The notes under the pieces are model-generated. The model was not told the origin of the DNA and searched no databases. It worked only from the letters and a program-made list of their open reading frames with translations. A stretch of 32,849 nucleotides of DNA, taken from Deltaproteobacteria bacterium (GTDB lineage: Bacteria > Desulfobacterota > Deferrisomatia > Deferrisomatales > BM512). How positions within the stretch are numbered: position 1 is the first letter of the stretch; the number at the start of each line of letters is the position of its first letter. Below are positions 23,200 through 31,640 of the stretch, in pieces. The DNA lies in contig PKTT01000066.1 in assembly GCA_002869015.1 (NCBI GenBank), positions 1 through 32,849 on the forward strand, given 5' to 3'. Made by a program: the position numbers and the translations under genes.

Positions 23200-24534
23200 T
23201 TAGTAGACGCGCAGGTACTCATCAAGCTCCCAGTCGGTAACGGAGATCCTGTAAGCATCCCACTCTTTGTTCTTGGCTTCGACGTACTTGTCGAATATGT
23301 GGTCGCCAAGGGCCTCACGGCTGATCGGGTTCGCTACCAGCTCGTCGATAGCCTCACGGAGGCTTGCGGGCATGGAGGCGATGCCGGCGGCATCTTTCTC
23401 GTCAGGAGTCATCGCGAAGATGTTGGAGTCAGTTGAGGGCGGCGCCTCAAGCTTGTTGACGATACCGTCAAGACCTGACTTGAGCATCATCGCAAAAGCG
23501 AGGTAGGGGTTGCAGGTCGGGTCTGGACAGCGGACCTCGACGCGGGTGGACATGCCACGTGCTGCGGGAATACGGATTAGCGCGCTGCGGTTTGACGCGG
23601 ACCATGCGACGTAAACGGGCGCTTCGTAACCGGGGACGAGGCGCTTATAGGAGTTTACGAGGGGGTTGGTGACCGCTGCGAAGGAGCGGGCGTTCTTTAC
23701 GATACCGGCGATGTACTGACGTGCGGTCTCGGAAAGTTGTAGGTCGGCGCTCTCGTCGAAGAATGCGTTTGAGCCATCAGCCTTGAAGAGGGACTGGTTG
23801 GAGTGCATGCCGGAGCCGTTGATGCCGAAGACGGGCTTGGGCATGAAGGTCGCGTGCAGACCGTACTTGCGGGCGATGGTCTTGACAACCCACTTGAAGG
23901 TGACGGTGTTATCAGCGCAGGTAAGCGCGTCAGCGTACTTGAAGTTGATCTCGTGCTGTCCCTCGGCGACCTCGTGGTGGGAAGCCTCAATCTCGAAGCC
24001 CATCTTCTCAAGGGTCTCGATGATCTCGCGGCGGCAGGCGATGCCATTGTCTTCGGGGTCAACGCTGAAGTAACCAGCGACATCGTGGGTTATGGTCGTG
24101 GGCGCGCCGGCCTCATCCATCTCGAAGAGGAAGAACTCGCACTCGGGGCCTACGTTGAAGGAGGGGTAGCCGAGGTCGGATGCCTCTTTGAGAACCCTCT
24201 TCAAGTTGACGCGGGGGCAACCCTCGAAGGGGGTCTTGCCATCGGAGCGGTAAACGTCGCAGATGATGCGCGCTGCGGAGCGGCCATCTACGGAGCGCCA
24301 GGGGAGGACGGTGAAGGTGTCGTAGTCAGGCTTTAGGTACATGTCCGACTCGTTGATGCGCACAAAACCGTCAATGGAGGAGCCGTCGAACATCATTTCG
24401 CCGTCAAGGGCCTTGTTGATCTGGCTACGCGGAATTGCGACGTTCTTCATAAACCCGAAGATGTCTACAAACTGAAGGCGGAAGAAACAGACGTTATCCC
24501 GCTCAATGATTTCAAGAATTTGTTCCTTTGTCAT
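23200..24534 (-). CDS. glnA: Glutamine synthetase, type I-alpha
   Basis: The enzyme makes glutamine from glutamate, ammonia and ATP in the cytosol. Its 444 residues match the shorter I-alpha class. Landmarks are FDGSSIDGF at 50-58, then [23 protein letters not shown], the glutamate/ATP-site [14 protein letters not shown] and [19 protein letters not shown]59 aligns with the Arg62 that mediates glutamine feedback in Bacillus subtilis. The adenylylation site of I-beta enzymes (NLYDLPPEE) is replaced by [12 protein letters not shown], with no Tyr. Control by adenylylation is therefore not expected. AAGGAGAGAGG precedes the ATG at 24534. Upstream are two palindromes and a consensus sigma-54 promoter, which point to transcriptional nitrogen control. 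Confidence 0.96.
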   Translation of the reverse strand: MTKEQILEIIERDNVCFFRLQFVDIFGFMKNVAIPRSQINKALDGEMMFDGSSIDGFVRINESDMYLKPDYDTFTVLPWRSVDGRSAARIICDVYRSDGKTPFEGCPRVNLKRVLKEASDLGYPSFNVGPECEFFLFEMDEAGAPTTITHDVAGYFSVDPEDNGIACRREIIETLEKMGFEIEASHHEVAEGQHEINFKYADALTCADNTVTFKWVVKTIARKYGLHATFMPKPVFGINGSGMHSNQSLFKADGSNAFFDESADLQLSETARQYIAGIVKNARSFAAVTNPLVNSYKRLVPGYEAPVYVAWSASNRSALIRIPAARGMSTRVEVRCPDPTCNPYLAFAMMLKSGLDGIVNKLEAPPSTDSNIFAMTPDEKDAAGIASMPASLREAIDELVANPISREALGDHIFDKYVEAKNKEWDAYRISVTDWELDEYLRVY

Positions 24535-24570
24535 TGCCTCTCTCCTTCTTGGTCAGTGACCGTTTTCGAG

Positions 24571-24590
24571 TAAATACATTTTTGTATTTA
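24571..24590. repeat. Palindrome in the glnA leader
   Basis: TAAATACA-TTTT-TGTATTTA is a perfect 8-bp inverted repeat with a 4-base centre, 37 bases upstream of the glnA start. It could be an operator or an RNA hairpin near the ribosome site. Confidence 0.6.
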
Positions 24591-24605
24591 CCGCAGAGTT
24601 TGAAC

Positions 24606-24617
24606 TACAATATTGTA
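24606..24617. repeat. Second palindrome in the glnA leader
   Basis: TACAATATTGTA is a perfect 12-bp palindrome 16 bases upstream (glnA sense) of the first one. It shares the TACA...TGTA ends with it, so both may be recognised by one regulator. Confidence 0.45.
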
Positions 24618-24743
24618 ACCTTTGACATTTTAGTTTAGCTTGGCGCTGTTGCGAGCAATCGGCATAAAACCCTATTCCTGCTTGGTAAAAACGCATTTTA
24701 AGAGTTAACGCAACAGCTGTGATGCAAAGTCTCAGCTTGTTTT

Positions 24744-24759
24744 TGCAACCTACGTGCCA
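24744..24759 (-). promoter_or_regulatory. Sigma-54 (RpoN) promoter of glnA
   Basis: The minus strand reads TGGCAC-GTAGG-TTGCA (24759-24744), a full match to the -24/-12 consensus TGGCAC-N5-TTGCW. Transcription should start near 24732, giving a leader of about 200 bases before glnA. A partial NtrC-like dyad, TGCAC-N7-GTTCA (24995-25011), lies about 240 bases upstream. Confidence 0.82.
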
Positions 24760-24895
24760 ATTTGTATGGTTCCAGGGCCGCAATAGGGTGTTATTGTGGC
24801 GCTAAATATAAAAATTCATCCTGAGACCGGGGCTGCCATTTAACTGCTCTACCATGAAAGGAAATCAGCTTATTTCTTACTTTTGCGGTGAACAT

Positions 24896-25096
24896 TGTGG
24901 ATAACTTCTCTCTGCTGCCAAGAAATCTCTTCCAAATTGAAATAGCTTCTCGCTAACCCACACAAGCCCTTGTAATTAAAGGTGTTTTTTGTTTTGCACA
25001 ATTTTTGTTCAAAAATAATGACTCCCCTTCTAAAGCCGATAGATATAGCTGAATCAGCGAGAAAACCACAGGTTATCCACAGGTCGTTGTGGAGTA
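24896..25096. other. Cluster of DnaA-box-like sites in the 606-base gap between the RND gene and glnA
   Basis: The gap 24535-25140 has no credible gene. It carries two perfect DnaA boxes (TTATCCACA): 24904-24896 on the minus strand and 25073-25081 on the plus strand. Weaker copies are TAACCCACA (24954-24962) and TGTGGAGTA (25088-25096). The direct repeat CCACAGG recurs at 25066 and 25077, 11 bases apart. An A+T-rich stretch (about 24970-25020) lies between. The remainder holds the glnA promoter and palindromes. Replication origin, DnaA-controlled promoter or chance cannot be separated here. Confidence 0.5.
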
Positions 25097-25140
25097 TTGA
25101 TGGGGTTTTTAAAAAGGGCTTTCAGGCGCTGGATTTTCTC

Positions 25141-28100
25141 TTACTCCAATGCGTCGAGCTCCTTTGTCGGCTCAACCATATATCTAGACGCGACCTTTGC
25201 CCTCAGCCTCTCATAGAGGTAATAGAGGGTTGGCACCACGCCAAGGGTAAGCGCGGTTGAAACCACTAGCCCGAATATTACCACCACCGCCATCGACTGC
25301 CAGTATTGCGATGATTGAGAGTCGTATTGGTATGTCATATTTGCAAAGTCGAGGCTGAACTTTAGAGCCATAGGCAGCAAGCCGAGCACCGTAGTTATAG
25401 CGGTTAGTAGGACAGGGCGCAGCCTAATCATAGACGCTGTAACAACCGCCTCGCGCACTGAGAGGCCCTTTCGCTGGAACTGGCGAATCGCATCCAGAAG
25501 CACTATCCCGTTATTTACGACTACTCCCGCAAGAGAGATAACACCTATCCCGCTCATGATTATCCCGAAGGGCTTTTGGAATATCAAAAGGCCTAGGAAT
25601 ACTCCGATGAAGCTAAGGATGACGGAGCACATGACGATGGTGGGCACAGCGATAGAATTGAACTGCACTACAAGCACAAGACATATTGCAAAGATAGCTA
25701 TCATAAAAGCGTTGGAAAGAAACTCTGTCGCCTTCTCCTCCTCCTCGGCGGCGCCGCTAAAGCGGTGTGTTACTCCCGGCGGGAAGGTGTATTCGGCGAC
25801 CTTCGCCTGAAAAGACCGCCTCACGTCAGCATCCGCGACTACCCACGGCTCGACGTCTGACTGGACCTTAAGGACACGCTTTCTATCCACATGCTTTATC
25901 TGCACCGGCCCTGGAACGAGGTTGGCTGTCGCAACCGATGTGATCGGCACGGAGCCACCCATGCCATTCGATATGGAGACTGATTTGATCTTGCGTGTAT
26001 CGAGCCGATACTCCTCGGGAAGGCGGACGATAATATCCTGCTCGTCGTCGCCATGGCCGAATGTTCCGCTCTTAAGACCGCCGACGACCATCTGCAAAGT
26101 GGATGACACTGTTGCCTGGTCAAGGCCAACCATGGCAGCCCTCGCCTTGTCTACATCCCACTCAATCGTCGGCTGGGCGGTGGCTGCGTCGTCAAAGGGT
26201 TTGACCACGCCGGAGGTCTCCTCCATCAGCTCCTTCATATCGCGCACAACCGCCGTCATCTCGCCGTAATCTTCACCGAAAATCTCGATAGCTACCGGTT
26301 TACCCGTAGGCGGTCCCTCCTCCGGTTGAATGACCTCGTACTCCGCTCCGAAAAGGGGATTCGCAACTCTCTTGCCGGAAGCGTCAAGTCCCTCAATTCT
26401 GTTTCTGACCTCAGTCATGGTAAGGTTGGATGATTCGGTTCGCTTATCCCGGCCCACAAACTCAATGCGCAATGAAGCCGGTCCGGTTTGCTGACCCGAA
26501 GTGAGTCCAATCGTAACTCCCACGTGCTTTAAATTTTTGACCGGGCCGCTAAAGGGCGAGTCGGGCGCGCCCAGGATGCGCTCCTCAGCCAGCTTTGCAA
26601 AATGGTCATTGGCGGCTAAGGATGTACCGTCAGGGGGAGTAATGGATACCACCAGCCGATCAGGCTCCAATGCGGGGAAGAACTCAACTCCTTTGCCATA
26701 GAGGCCCTGAGTAACTATCACCGCGATAAGCATCAAAAAGGCCGTCACCAGCGTCCACACAGGCCTTTTTAGAACTACGTCAAGGAAAACGCCGTAAATA
26801 CGTGCCAGGTGATAAGTGGGCTTCTCCGTCTCCGGGTCGGAGAACTCGCCCGCGCCCTTCTTAACCTTCATGAATAGCGAAGCAAGGGTCGGATTTATCA
26901 CTAGGCCTACAAAGAGAGAGCTTGTAAGTACAATGATAACGGTAATCGGCAGATAGCTCATGAATTCGCCGATAACGCCGGGCCAGAATGCAACTGGGGC
27001 AAACGCGGCGACAGTCGTTGCAGTAGAGGCGATAACGGCCCACGCCACCTCGCTGGTGCCCTGTAGCGCTGCCTTTGCCCTTGGCATACCCATGGCGTGA
27101 TGTCTATAGATATTCTCAATTATGACTATGGCGTTATCGACAAGCATCCCCAACGCCAGAATGAGCGAGTAGAGGATCATGTTGTTTAGGGTGTAGCCCA
27201 TCAAGTTGATAACGATGATGGAGATGAGCATCGAGAATGGGATAGCCATAGCCACTAACACAGCGTTCCTTACCCCAAGCCCCACAAATATAACCGCAAG
27301 GACAAGCAGCAAAGATGTACCAATCCCATTTTCCAAATCCGCAACAGTATCGCGAACCTCCTTTGAAAGGTCCTGGACAATAACCATATCTACGGAATCG
27401 GGAAGCTCAAAGGTATCTACAACTTTGTTGCAGCGCTCCACAAGGTCGAGGACATTTGCCCCCGTCTTCTTGGAGATCATTATCGAAATGGCGCGATTCG
27501 GCTCAACGTATCTGCCTAAGGATGAGCCGTCTTCAGCCTCGAAGTTGTAAAGACGCGCACGCGAGCCCTCATCCTCGAAGGAGTAACGTACAAGCGCAAC
27601 GTCCTTCATAAAAATGGGGGCGCCATCTCCTCCTACGCCTACAACCAAATTGAAGATATCGGCGACACTCTTGAACTCTCCCGGCGCTCGCATCACAAGC
27701 CGGTTTCCCGGCAGATCGGAGGCGCCAACGGAGACATTCTTGTTCGTCCCCCGGAGGATTCCCTTAACCTGCGCTAGGGTCAGGTTGTAGTAGTGGAGTC
27801 TTTCCGGGTCGACCTCTATAAGGATCTCACGCTCCCTGCCCCCGTGCACCTTAACATCCAGCACACCGGGAAGGGTCTCAAGCTCGTCCTGAATACGCTC
27901 GGCAAGGTCTTTTAGCTCAGAGAGCGCAAGGTCGTCGTCACCGGTAAGGTTGTAGATGAGGATCGGGAAGAGCTCTGCAAGTGACAGCTCCTCGACGATG
28001 GACTCCTCAGCCTCCTGCGGAAGGTCACCCTTAGCCGCGTCCACCGCATCCTTGACACGCCTTAGGGCATCCTCCATCTCCACCTCGGCGTCAAACTCCA

Positions 28101-28377
28101 TCATGACAACAGAGAGGGACTCGGAAGATGTCGAGCGCATCTCCTTTAGCCCCTCGACGCTTGAGAGTTCAGTCTCCAGCGGGATAGTGACTGAGGTTTC
28201 CACATCCTCGGGGTTCGCACCATCGAGAACCGTGGTCACCATTACATTTGGTATGGTGACTTCGGGGAAATCTTCCCTGGGGAGATTAATGTATGTGGAG
28301 GTGCCGATTAAGATGATCCCCAGACAGAGGACCAGCACCGCCATGAAGTGCTTTAAAGAGAAGCGCGTAATTATCAA
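25141..28377 (-). CDS. RND-family efflux transporter permease
   Basis: This inner-membrane proton-driven pump subunit has 1078 residues, the usual size. It has 12 predicted membrane segments in two halves with large periplasmic loops. The N-terminal FSLKHFMAVLVLCLGIILIG leads to INLPREDFPEVTIP, and the porter loop has GVLDVKVHGGREREILIEVD. The TM4 motif is GMLVDNAIVIIENI, with D414; the neighbouring Asp of AcrB is N415, so the proton relay keeps one Asp. The matching second-half motif is ISLAGVVVNNGIVLLDAI. The start is TTG 28377 with GAGG 7 bases upstream, 10 bases after the fusion-protein stop. No TolC gene is in the window. Substrates are unknown; the sequence is closer to hydrophobic/amphiphilic exporters than to metal (CusA) pumps. 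Confidence 0.92.
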   Translation of the reverse strand: MIITRFSLKHFMAVLVLCLGIILIGTSTYINLPREDFPEVTIPNVMVTTVLDGANPEDVETSVTIPLETELSSVEGLKEMRSTSSESLSVVMMEFDAEVEMEDALRRVKDAVDAAKGDLPQEAEESIVEELSLAELFPILIYNLTGDDDLALSELKDLAERIQDELETLPGVLDVKVHGGREREILIEVDPERLHYYNLTLAQVKGILRGTNKNVSVGASDLPGNRLVMRAPGEFKSVADIFNLVVGVGGDGAPIFMKDVALVRYSFEDEGSRARLYNFEAEDGSSLGRYVEPNRAISIMISKKTGANVLDLVERCNKVVDTFELPDSVDMVIVQDLSKEVRDTVADLENGIGTSLLLVLAVIFVGLGVRNAVLVAMAIPFSMLISIIVINLMGYTLNNMILYSLILALGMLVDNAIVIIENIYRHHAMGMPRAKAALQGTSEVAWAVIASTATTVAAFAPVAFWPGVIGEFMSYLPITVIIVLTSSLFVGLVINPTLASLFMKVKKGAGEFSDPETEKPTYHLARIYGVFLDVVLKRPVWTLVTAFLMLIAVIVTQGLYGKGVEFFPALEPDRLVVSITPPDGTSLAANDHFAKLAEERILGAPDSPFSGPVKNLKHVGVTIGLTSGQQTGPASLRIEFVGRDKRTESSNLTMTEVRNRIEGLDASGKRVANPLFGAEYEVIQPEEGPPTGKPVAIEIFGEDYGEMTAVVRDMKELMEETSGVVKPFDDAATAQPTIEWDVDKARAAMVGLDQATVSSTLQMVVGGLKSGTFGHGDDEQDIIVRLPEEYRLDTRKIKSVSISNGMGGSVPITSVATANLVPGPVQIKHVDRKRVLKVQSDVEPWVVADADVRRSFQAKVAEYTFPPGVTHRFSGAAEEEEKATEFLSNAFMIAIFAICLVLVVQFNSIAVPTIVMCSVILSFIGVFLGLLIFQKPFGIIMSGIGVISLAGVVVNNGIVLLDAIRQFQRKGLSVREAVVTASMIRLRPVLLTAITTVLGLLPMALKFSLDFANMTYQYDSQSSQYWQSMAVVVIFGLVVSTALTLGVVPTLYYLYERLRAKVASRYMVEPTKELDALE

Positions 28378-28387
28378 TTTCAGACCT

Positions 28388-29830
28388 CTATAAACTGCTG
28401 CCCAGGAGTTTTCCGTCTTTCACGACGACATTGACCTCTTCGCCGGAGACGACCCCCTTCCAGCCGCTTACTACGATTAAATCGCCCTCACCCAAACCTT
28501 CACCAACATGGAGCTCATCCTCCATCACGGAGATGGGCTCGATGGGCCTGGATATGGCAATATTTTCACCGTAACGCTCTTCAAGGACAAAAACCCGCGC
28601 GCCCTTGTCAGTCACCTGCACCGACGAAAGCGGGATAACGACCGCATCAGGATAATGGAGAAAAGAGATCTCCGCGCGCCCCACGATTCCATCCTTTAAT
28701 GAATTGGAGGGGTTCTCCGCCTCAAGCTCGACGGGAAAGGTGTGGGAGCCCTTATCCGCCGAGAGCGCTATGCGGACAATCTTTGCGTTAAGCTTTATGC
28801 CCTCGCCCTCTCCACCAGTTAATTTGGGCAGGCCGGGGATTACTAAAGAGACATTAGAGAGCGGCTTGGCTCCCAACGCCTTAGCCTCCGCGAGGTCGGT
28901 CCCACCTGCGTCTTTACCGAGAAAAGCAATATACCGGTCAGGCACATCAACAATTGCATGGACCTTGCTGAGGTCATAAATCCTGGCCACCACCTTCCCT
29001 GCCGGGACGAATTCTCCCGTTTCAAAGAGATGCTCCTCCAGCCTACCGGCCACTGGCGCGTAGAGGGTGTGGTTGTCAATGTTTATCTTTACAGTCTCAA
29101 TAGATGCGCCGATCTCTTTGACCCGGGCCTCCGCCAATGAGAGGTTCGCCTTTGCCTGTTCAACCACAGCCTCAGCAGCACGGGCACCGATAGTTGCGCG
29201 TTCACGACCATCTTCGGCGCTCTTGACAGCCAACGCCGCTCTTTTGGCCGCGTCACGGGCGCGGTCAAGGGAGGATTGATCCATCACCCCTTCATCATAG
29301 AGGTTTTCAATCCTTTTAAGCTCCGCCTCTGCAAGGTCGCGAGCTGATTTTGCCGAACTAATATCCAGCTCGATTGCAGAAGCGTCACGCCTGGCCTTCT
29401 CTAGCGAAGCCTCAGCTGCGTCAACTCCGCCCTTTGCGGCGGCAACGCTTGCCTCAGCCGATGCTTGCCGCGCCATGAGCTCGTCAAGGCTGGCCCTCAC
29501 CGAAGCTGAATCCAAAGCGGCCACTGGGGCACCTTTTTTAACGTATGACCCCTCAGAGACAAACCATTTATCTATGATGCCTCCGAACCTTGGAGATACC
29601 TCGCCTGAACGAATCGCCTCTATCCGCGCCGGGAGGGTGAGGCTATCATCATAGGGCCGGAGCTTTACCGTCATCGCCTCCACGTTGGCGAGCCGCTTCA
29701 CCTTTAGGGGAGGAGCTTCCGGCTGACGGGTAGCGCCTAGCATTATGAGATATGTGATTAAAATAACTAGCGCCAGCGGAAGCAACCATAAGAGGCCACC
29801 TTTGCGCCGTAATTTCTTTTCGTTATTCAT
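28388..29830 (-). CDS. RND efflux membrane fusion (periplasmic adaptor) protein
   Basis: This HlyD/AcrA-type adaptor links the RND pump to an outer-membrane channel. From ATG 29830 it has 480 residues. There is a basic N-terminus, one membrane segment at about 12-32 (GGLLWLLPLALVILITYLIM), and the first half-lipoyl strand (GGIIDKWFVSEGSYVKKGAPVAALD). A long coiled coil rich in Ala, Glu and Lys (about 110-230) leads to the second half-lipoyl (YAPVAGRLEEHLFETGEFV). Beta-barrel and membrane-proximal domains end in VSGWKGVVSGEEVNVVVKDG. The frame stays open upstream to 30070, overlapping crcB on the other strand. That extension is implausible, although the ribosome site at 29830 is weak and a nearby TTG is possible. 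It forms an operon with the RND gene. Confidence 0.88.
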   Translation of the reverse strand: MNNEKKLRRKGGLLWLLPLALVILITYLIMLGATRQPEAPPLKVKRLANVEAMTVKLRPYDDSLTLPARIEAIRSGEVSPRFGGIIDKWFVSEGSYVKKGAPVAALDSASVRASLDELMARQASAEASVAAAKGGVDAAEASLEKARRDASAIELDISSAKSARDLAEAELKRIENLYDEGVMDQSSLDRARDAAKRAALAVKSAEDGRERATIGARAAEAVVEQAKANLSLAEARVKEIGASIETVKINIDNHTLYAPVAGRLEEHLFETGEFVPAGKVVARIYDLSKVHAIVDVPDRYIAFLGKDAGGTDLAEAKALGAKPLSNVSLVIPGLPKLTGGEGEGIKLNAKIVRIALSADKGSHTFPVELEAENPSNSLKDGIVGRAEISFLHYPDAVVIPLSSVQVTDKGARVFVLEERYGENIAISRPIEPISVMEDELHVGEGLGEGDLIVVSGWKGVVSGEEVNVVVKDGKLLGSSL

Positions 29831-29986
29831 GATTTTGACCAAACCCTGAAGAATTTCACTTTGAGTGACGATAAGATAATTTGAGGCAAGGAGAATTCTA
29901 CCCTCCTTCGTGAGAACTTTGTAGGAAAAACTTGGACAACTTAATGCACTTAAAACGTCAAACCCAAAAAAGATAAACCCCTTGTG

Positions 29987-30030
29987 GCGCATGTTTTTGT
30001 GTTTCACAAAGTGCGCTACTTTGGCATAAT
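29987..30030 (+). promoter_or_regulatory. Imperfect palindrome and promoter immediately before crcB
   Basis: TTTGTG-TTT-CACAAA (29996-30010) is flanked by GCGCA (29987-29991) and TGCGC (30012-30016). Together they make an extended dyad. CATAAT (30025-30030) resembles a -10 box, with TTTCAC (30002-30007) 17 bases upstream. The crcB ATG at 30037 lies about where transcription would begin, and no ribosome site is visible. No fluoride riboswitch was recognised. Confidence 0.4.
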
Positions 30031-30036
30031 CATTAG

Positions 30037-30408
30037 ATGAAGTTGATAGCGATAATTTGCGGCGCTGCAATTGGGGCCTCAGGAAGATACCTTTTAAGCG
30101 GGTGGATTTCCTCCTCAGCGAAGGCTAACTTCCCCTGGGGGACTCTGGCCGTTAATCTTCTGGGCTGCCTGATAATAGGGATTTTGTGGGGAGTAGGCGA
30201 AAAAGCTGAATGGTCACCCATCGTCCGCACATTTCTCTTCATTGGCATATTGGGCTCATTCACCACCTTCAGCTCATTTGGCCTTGAGACAGCGCACCTT
30301 TTGATGGCTGATATGCCCGGCAGCGCATTAATCTATGTCGCAGCCTCCAACCTCGGGGGCTTTGCGATGGTTTGGGCGGGAATAGCCGCAGGCAGCGCAG
30401 GCAGCTAA
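30037..30408 (+). CDS. crcB: Fluoride channel CrcB/Fluc
   Basis: This small dimeric inner-membrane channel (123 residues) lets fluoride out of the cell. Family landmarks are GAAIGASGRYLL near the N-terminus, then WGTLAVNLLGCLIIGIL with the conserved Asn. GILGSFTTFSSFGLE has the Phe box and the TTFS Na-site motif. Four membrane segments are predicted. No Shine-Dalgarno sequence is seen before the ATG, and a possible -10 box lies only 6 bases upstream, so the mRNA may be leaderless. It is divergent from the RND operon and 30 bases ahead of the cytochrome gene, probably co-transcribed with it. Confidence 0.92.
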   Translation: MKLIAIICGAAIGASGRYLLSGWISSSAKANFPWGTLAVNLLGCLIIGILWGVGEKAEWSPIVRTFLFIGILGSFTTFSSFGLETAHLLMADMPGSALIYVAASNLGGFAMVWAGIAAGSAGS

Positions 30409-30438
30409 GCGCGTCTTTGAATTTGTGAGGGATATATT

Positions 30439-31533
30439 TTGAAACGCCTCTTCCTGATTTTTCTTTTATTATTGCCTCTAACCGCACTTGCTGCTGAAGA
30501 ACCCCTACCCCCGCTCTCCGACTACCTTGGCTCCGAGGGTTGCAAGGAGTGCCATGAGAAGATGTATGACGGGTGGAAGAGGACTTACCACTCAACGGCG
30601 GTTCAGGATGCCAAGAAAAATCCCGATGTCATCCTTGGGGATTTCACACAGAAGAACATAGGCTTTAAAAAAGAGGATATCGAATACACAATCGGCGCCC
30701 ATTGGAACCAGCGCTATATGAAAAAGATCGGTGACGACTATTATGTATTGCCCAAGTCCTGGTCCATCTCAAGCCGCCGATGGGAAGCTTACAATGTATG
30801 GGGTTGGCGTAAGATGCCCTACTCCAAATACTGCATCGGCTGCCATGTCACCCGCTATGACTCGAAGGATGGCTCCTTCGTCGAGCACACGATAGGTTGC
30901 GAATCATGCCACGGCCCGAGCCGCGCCCACGCCGAATCGGGCGGCGAGCTCCCCTCCATCAACCCCAACAAATTGGGCGCGGTGGATATGGAGATGATCT
31001 GCGCCTCCTGTCACGTAAGGGGTATGGACAATAGCGGCGAGTACCACTTCCCGGTTGGTTATGTCCCCGGAAGGAAGCTCTCTGATTACTATACTCCCCA
31101 GAAGATGGAGGAGGGCGAGAGCAAAGAAAAAGCTATTTTGAGAGAATTCAGGGCATGGTGGGGCAACGCGGGTGAGAATTCCACTGAATGCGAGGTTTGC
31201 GGCATCTATAACGACAGAGAAGATGAGAAGCCCAAATCTAAAAACGACTACTGCCTGAGCTGCCACAAATTCGGCGACGATTACTATAAACACAATAACC
31301 ACCTTAAAGAGACTGAGCTTGAGTGCTTTGACTGTCACAAAAAGGTCTCCGTGGATATTGAGGAGGATGATAGCGAAGACGTGCACTCAATCTCCTACTT
31401 CCTGGTGCATAAAAAGACCTGCTACGATAAAGACTATTCCAAAGCTTGCCTCAGCTGCCACGATACATGGACTGAAGATATAGCCAAAGATCATCTGTCG
31501 AAATGGCGCGGCAGGGAGACGATTCACGAGTAG
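30439..31533 (+). CDS. Periplasmic multiheme cytochrome c (cytochrome c554-like), 7 CXXCH sites
   Basis: The signal peptide MKRLFLIFLLLLPLTALA is followed by a 345-residue Cys/His-rich protein. Seven CXXCH heme sites are visible at Cys35, 132, 154, 188, 272, 296 and 337. An eighth site at Cys251 reads CEVCG, without the His ligand. The segment GCKECHEKMYDGWKRTYHS resembles the start of the cytochrome c554/c-prime family. It is therefore a periplasmic electron carrier or part of a reductase; the redox partner is not identifiable. The start is TTG 30439 with GAGG 9 bases upstream. A strong terminator follows 27 bases after the stop. A c-type cytochrome maturation system must exist elsewhere in the genome. 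Confidence 0.88.
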   Translation: MKRLFLIFLLLLPLTALAAEEPLPPLSDYLGSEGCKECHEKMYDGWKRTYHSTAVQDAKKNPDVILGDFTQKNIGFKKEDIEYTIGAHWNQRYMKKIGDDYYVLPKSWSISSRRWEAYNVWGWRKMPYSKYCIGCHVTRYDSKDGSFVEHTIGCESCHGPSRAHAESGGELPSINPNKLGAVDMEMICASCHVRGMDNSGEYHFPVGYVPGRKLSDYYTPQKMEEGESKEKAILREFRAWWGNAGENSTECEVCGIYNDREDEKPKSKNDYCLSCHKFGDDYYKHNNHLKETELECFDCHKKVSVDIEEDDSEDVHSISYFLVHKKTCYDKDYSKACLSCHDTWTEDIAKDHLSKWRGRETIHE

Positions 31534-31559
31534 GCTGCTGTCTAGCGTTGTAAAAATTT

Positions 31560-31592
31560 AAAGGGGGCCGGCGATGAGCCGGTCCCCTTTTT
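31560..31592 (+). terminator. Intrinsic terminator after the multiheme cytochrome gene
   Basis: AAAGGGGGCCGGC (31560-31572) pairs with GCCGGTCCCCTTT (31578-31590) with one G-T wobble and a 5-base loop, ending in five T (31588-31592). Confidence 0.88.
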
Positions 31593-31597
31593 CAGTT

Positions 31598-31623
31598 ATA
31601 ATCCGATAAGAGAACCGGATTAT
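31598..31623. repeat. 8-bp inverted repeat before the beta-propeller gene
   Basis: ATAATCCG (31598-31605) and CGGATTAT (31616-31623) are perfect inverted arms around 10 bases. The left arm overlaps TATAAT (31597-31602), a consensus -10 box without a clear -35. It could be an operator on this promoter. Confidence 0.45.
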
Positions 31624-31640
31624 GAATGGAGCGTAAAAGC

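Noticed and set aside
24820-24870. tRNA-like string on the minus strand (ATGGTAGAGCAG, as in a D-arm).
   Set aside because: No matching D-stem partner, acceptor stem or T-arm could be found, so it is chance or an unrecognisable relic.
24982-25260. 92-codon plus-strand ORF in the gap after the RND gene.
   Set aside because: It runs into the RND coding region in antisense, has no ribosome site, and its composition is non-coding.
29831-30070. N-terminal extension of the membrane fusion protein to 30070.
   Set aside because: It overlaps the crcB start on the opposite strand and places 80 residues before a normal adaptor N-terminus; ATG 29830 fits the family.
30037-30408. Fluoride riboswitch before crcB.
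   Set aside because: None of the conserved fluoride-aptamer sequence is visible, and the predicted 5' leader is nearly absent.
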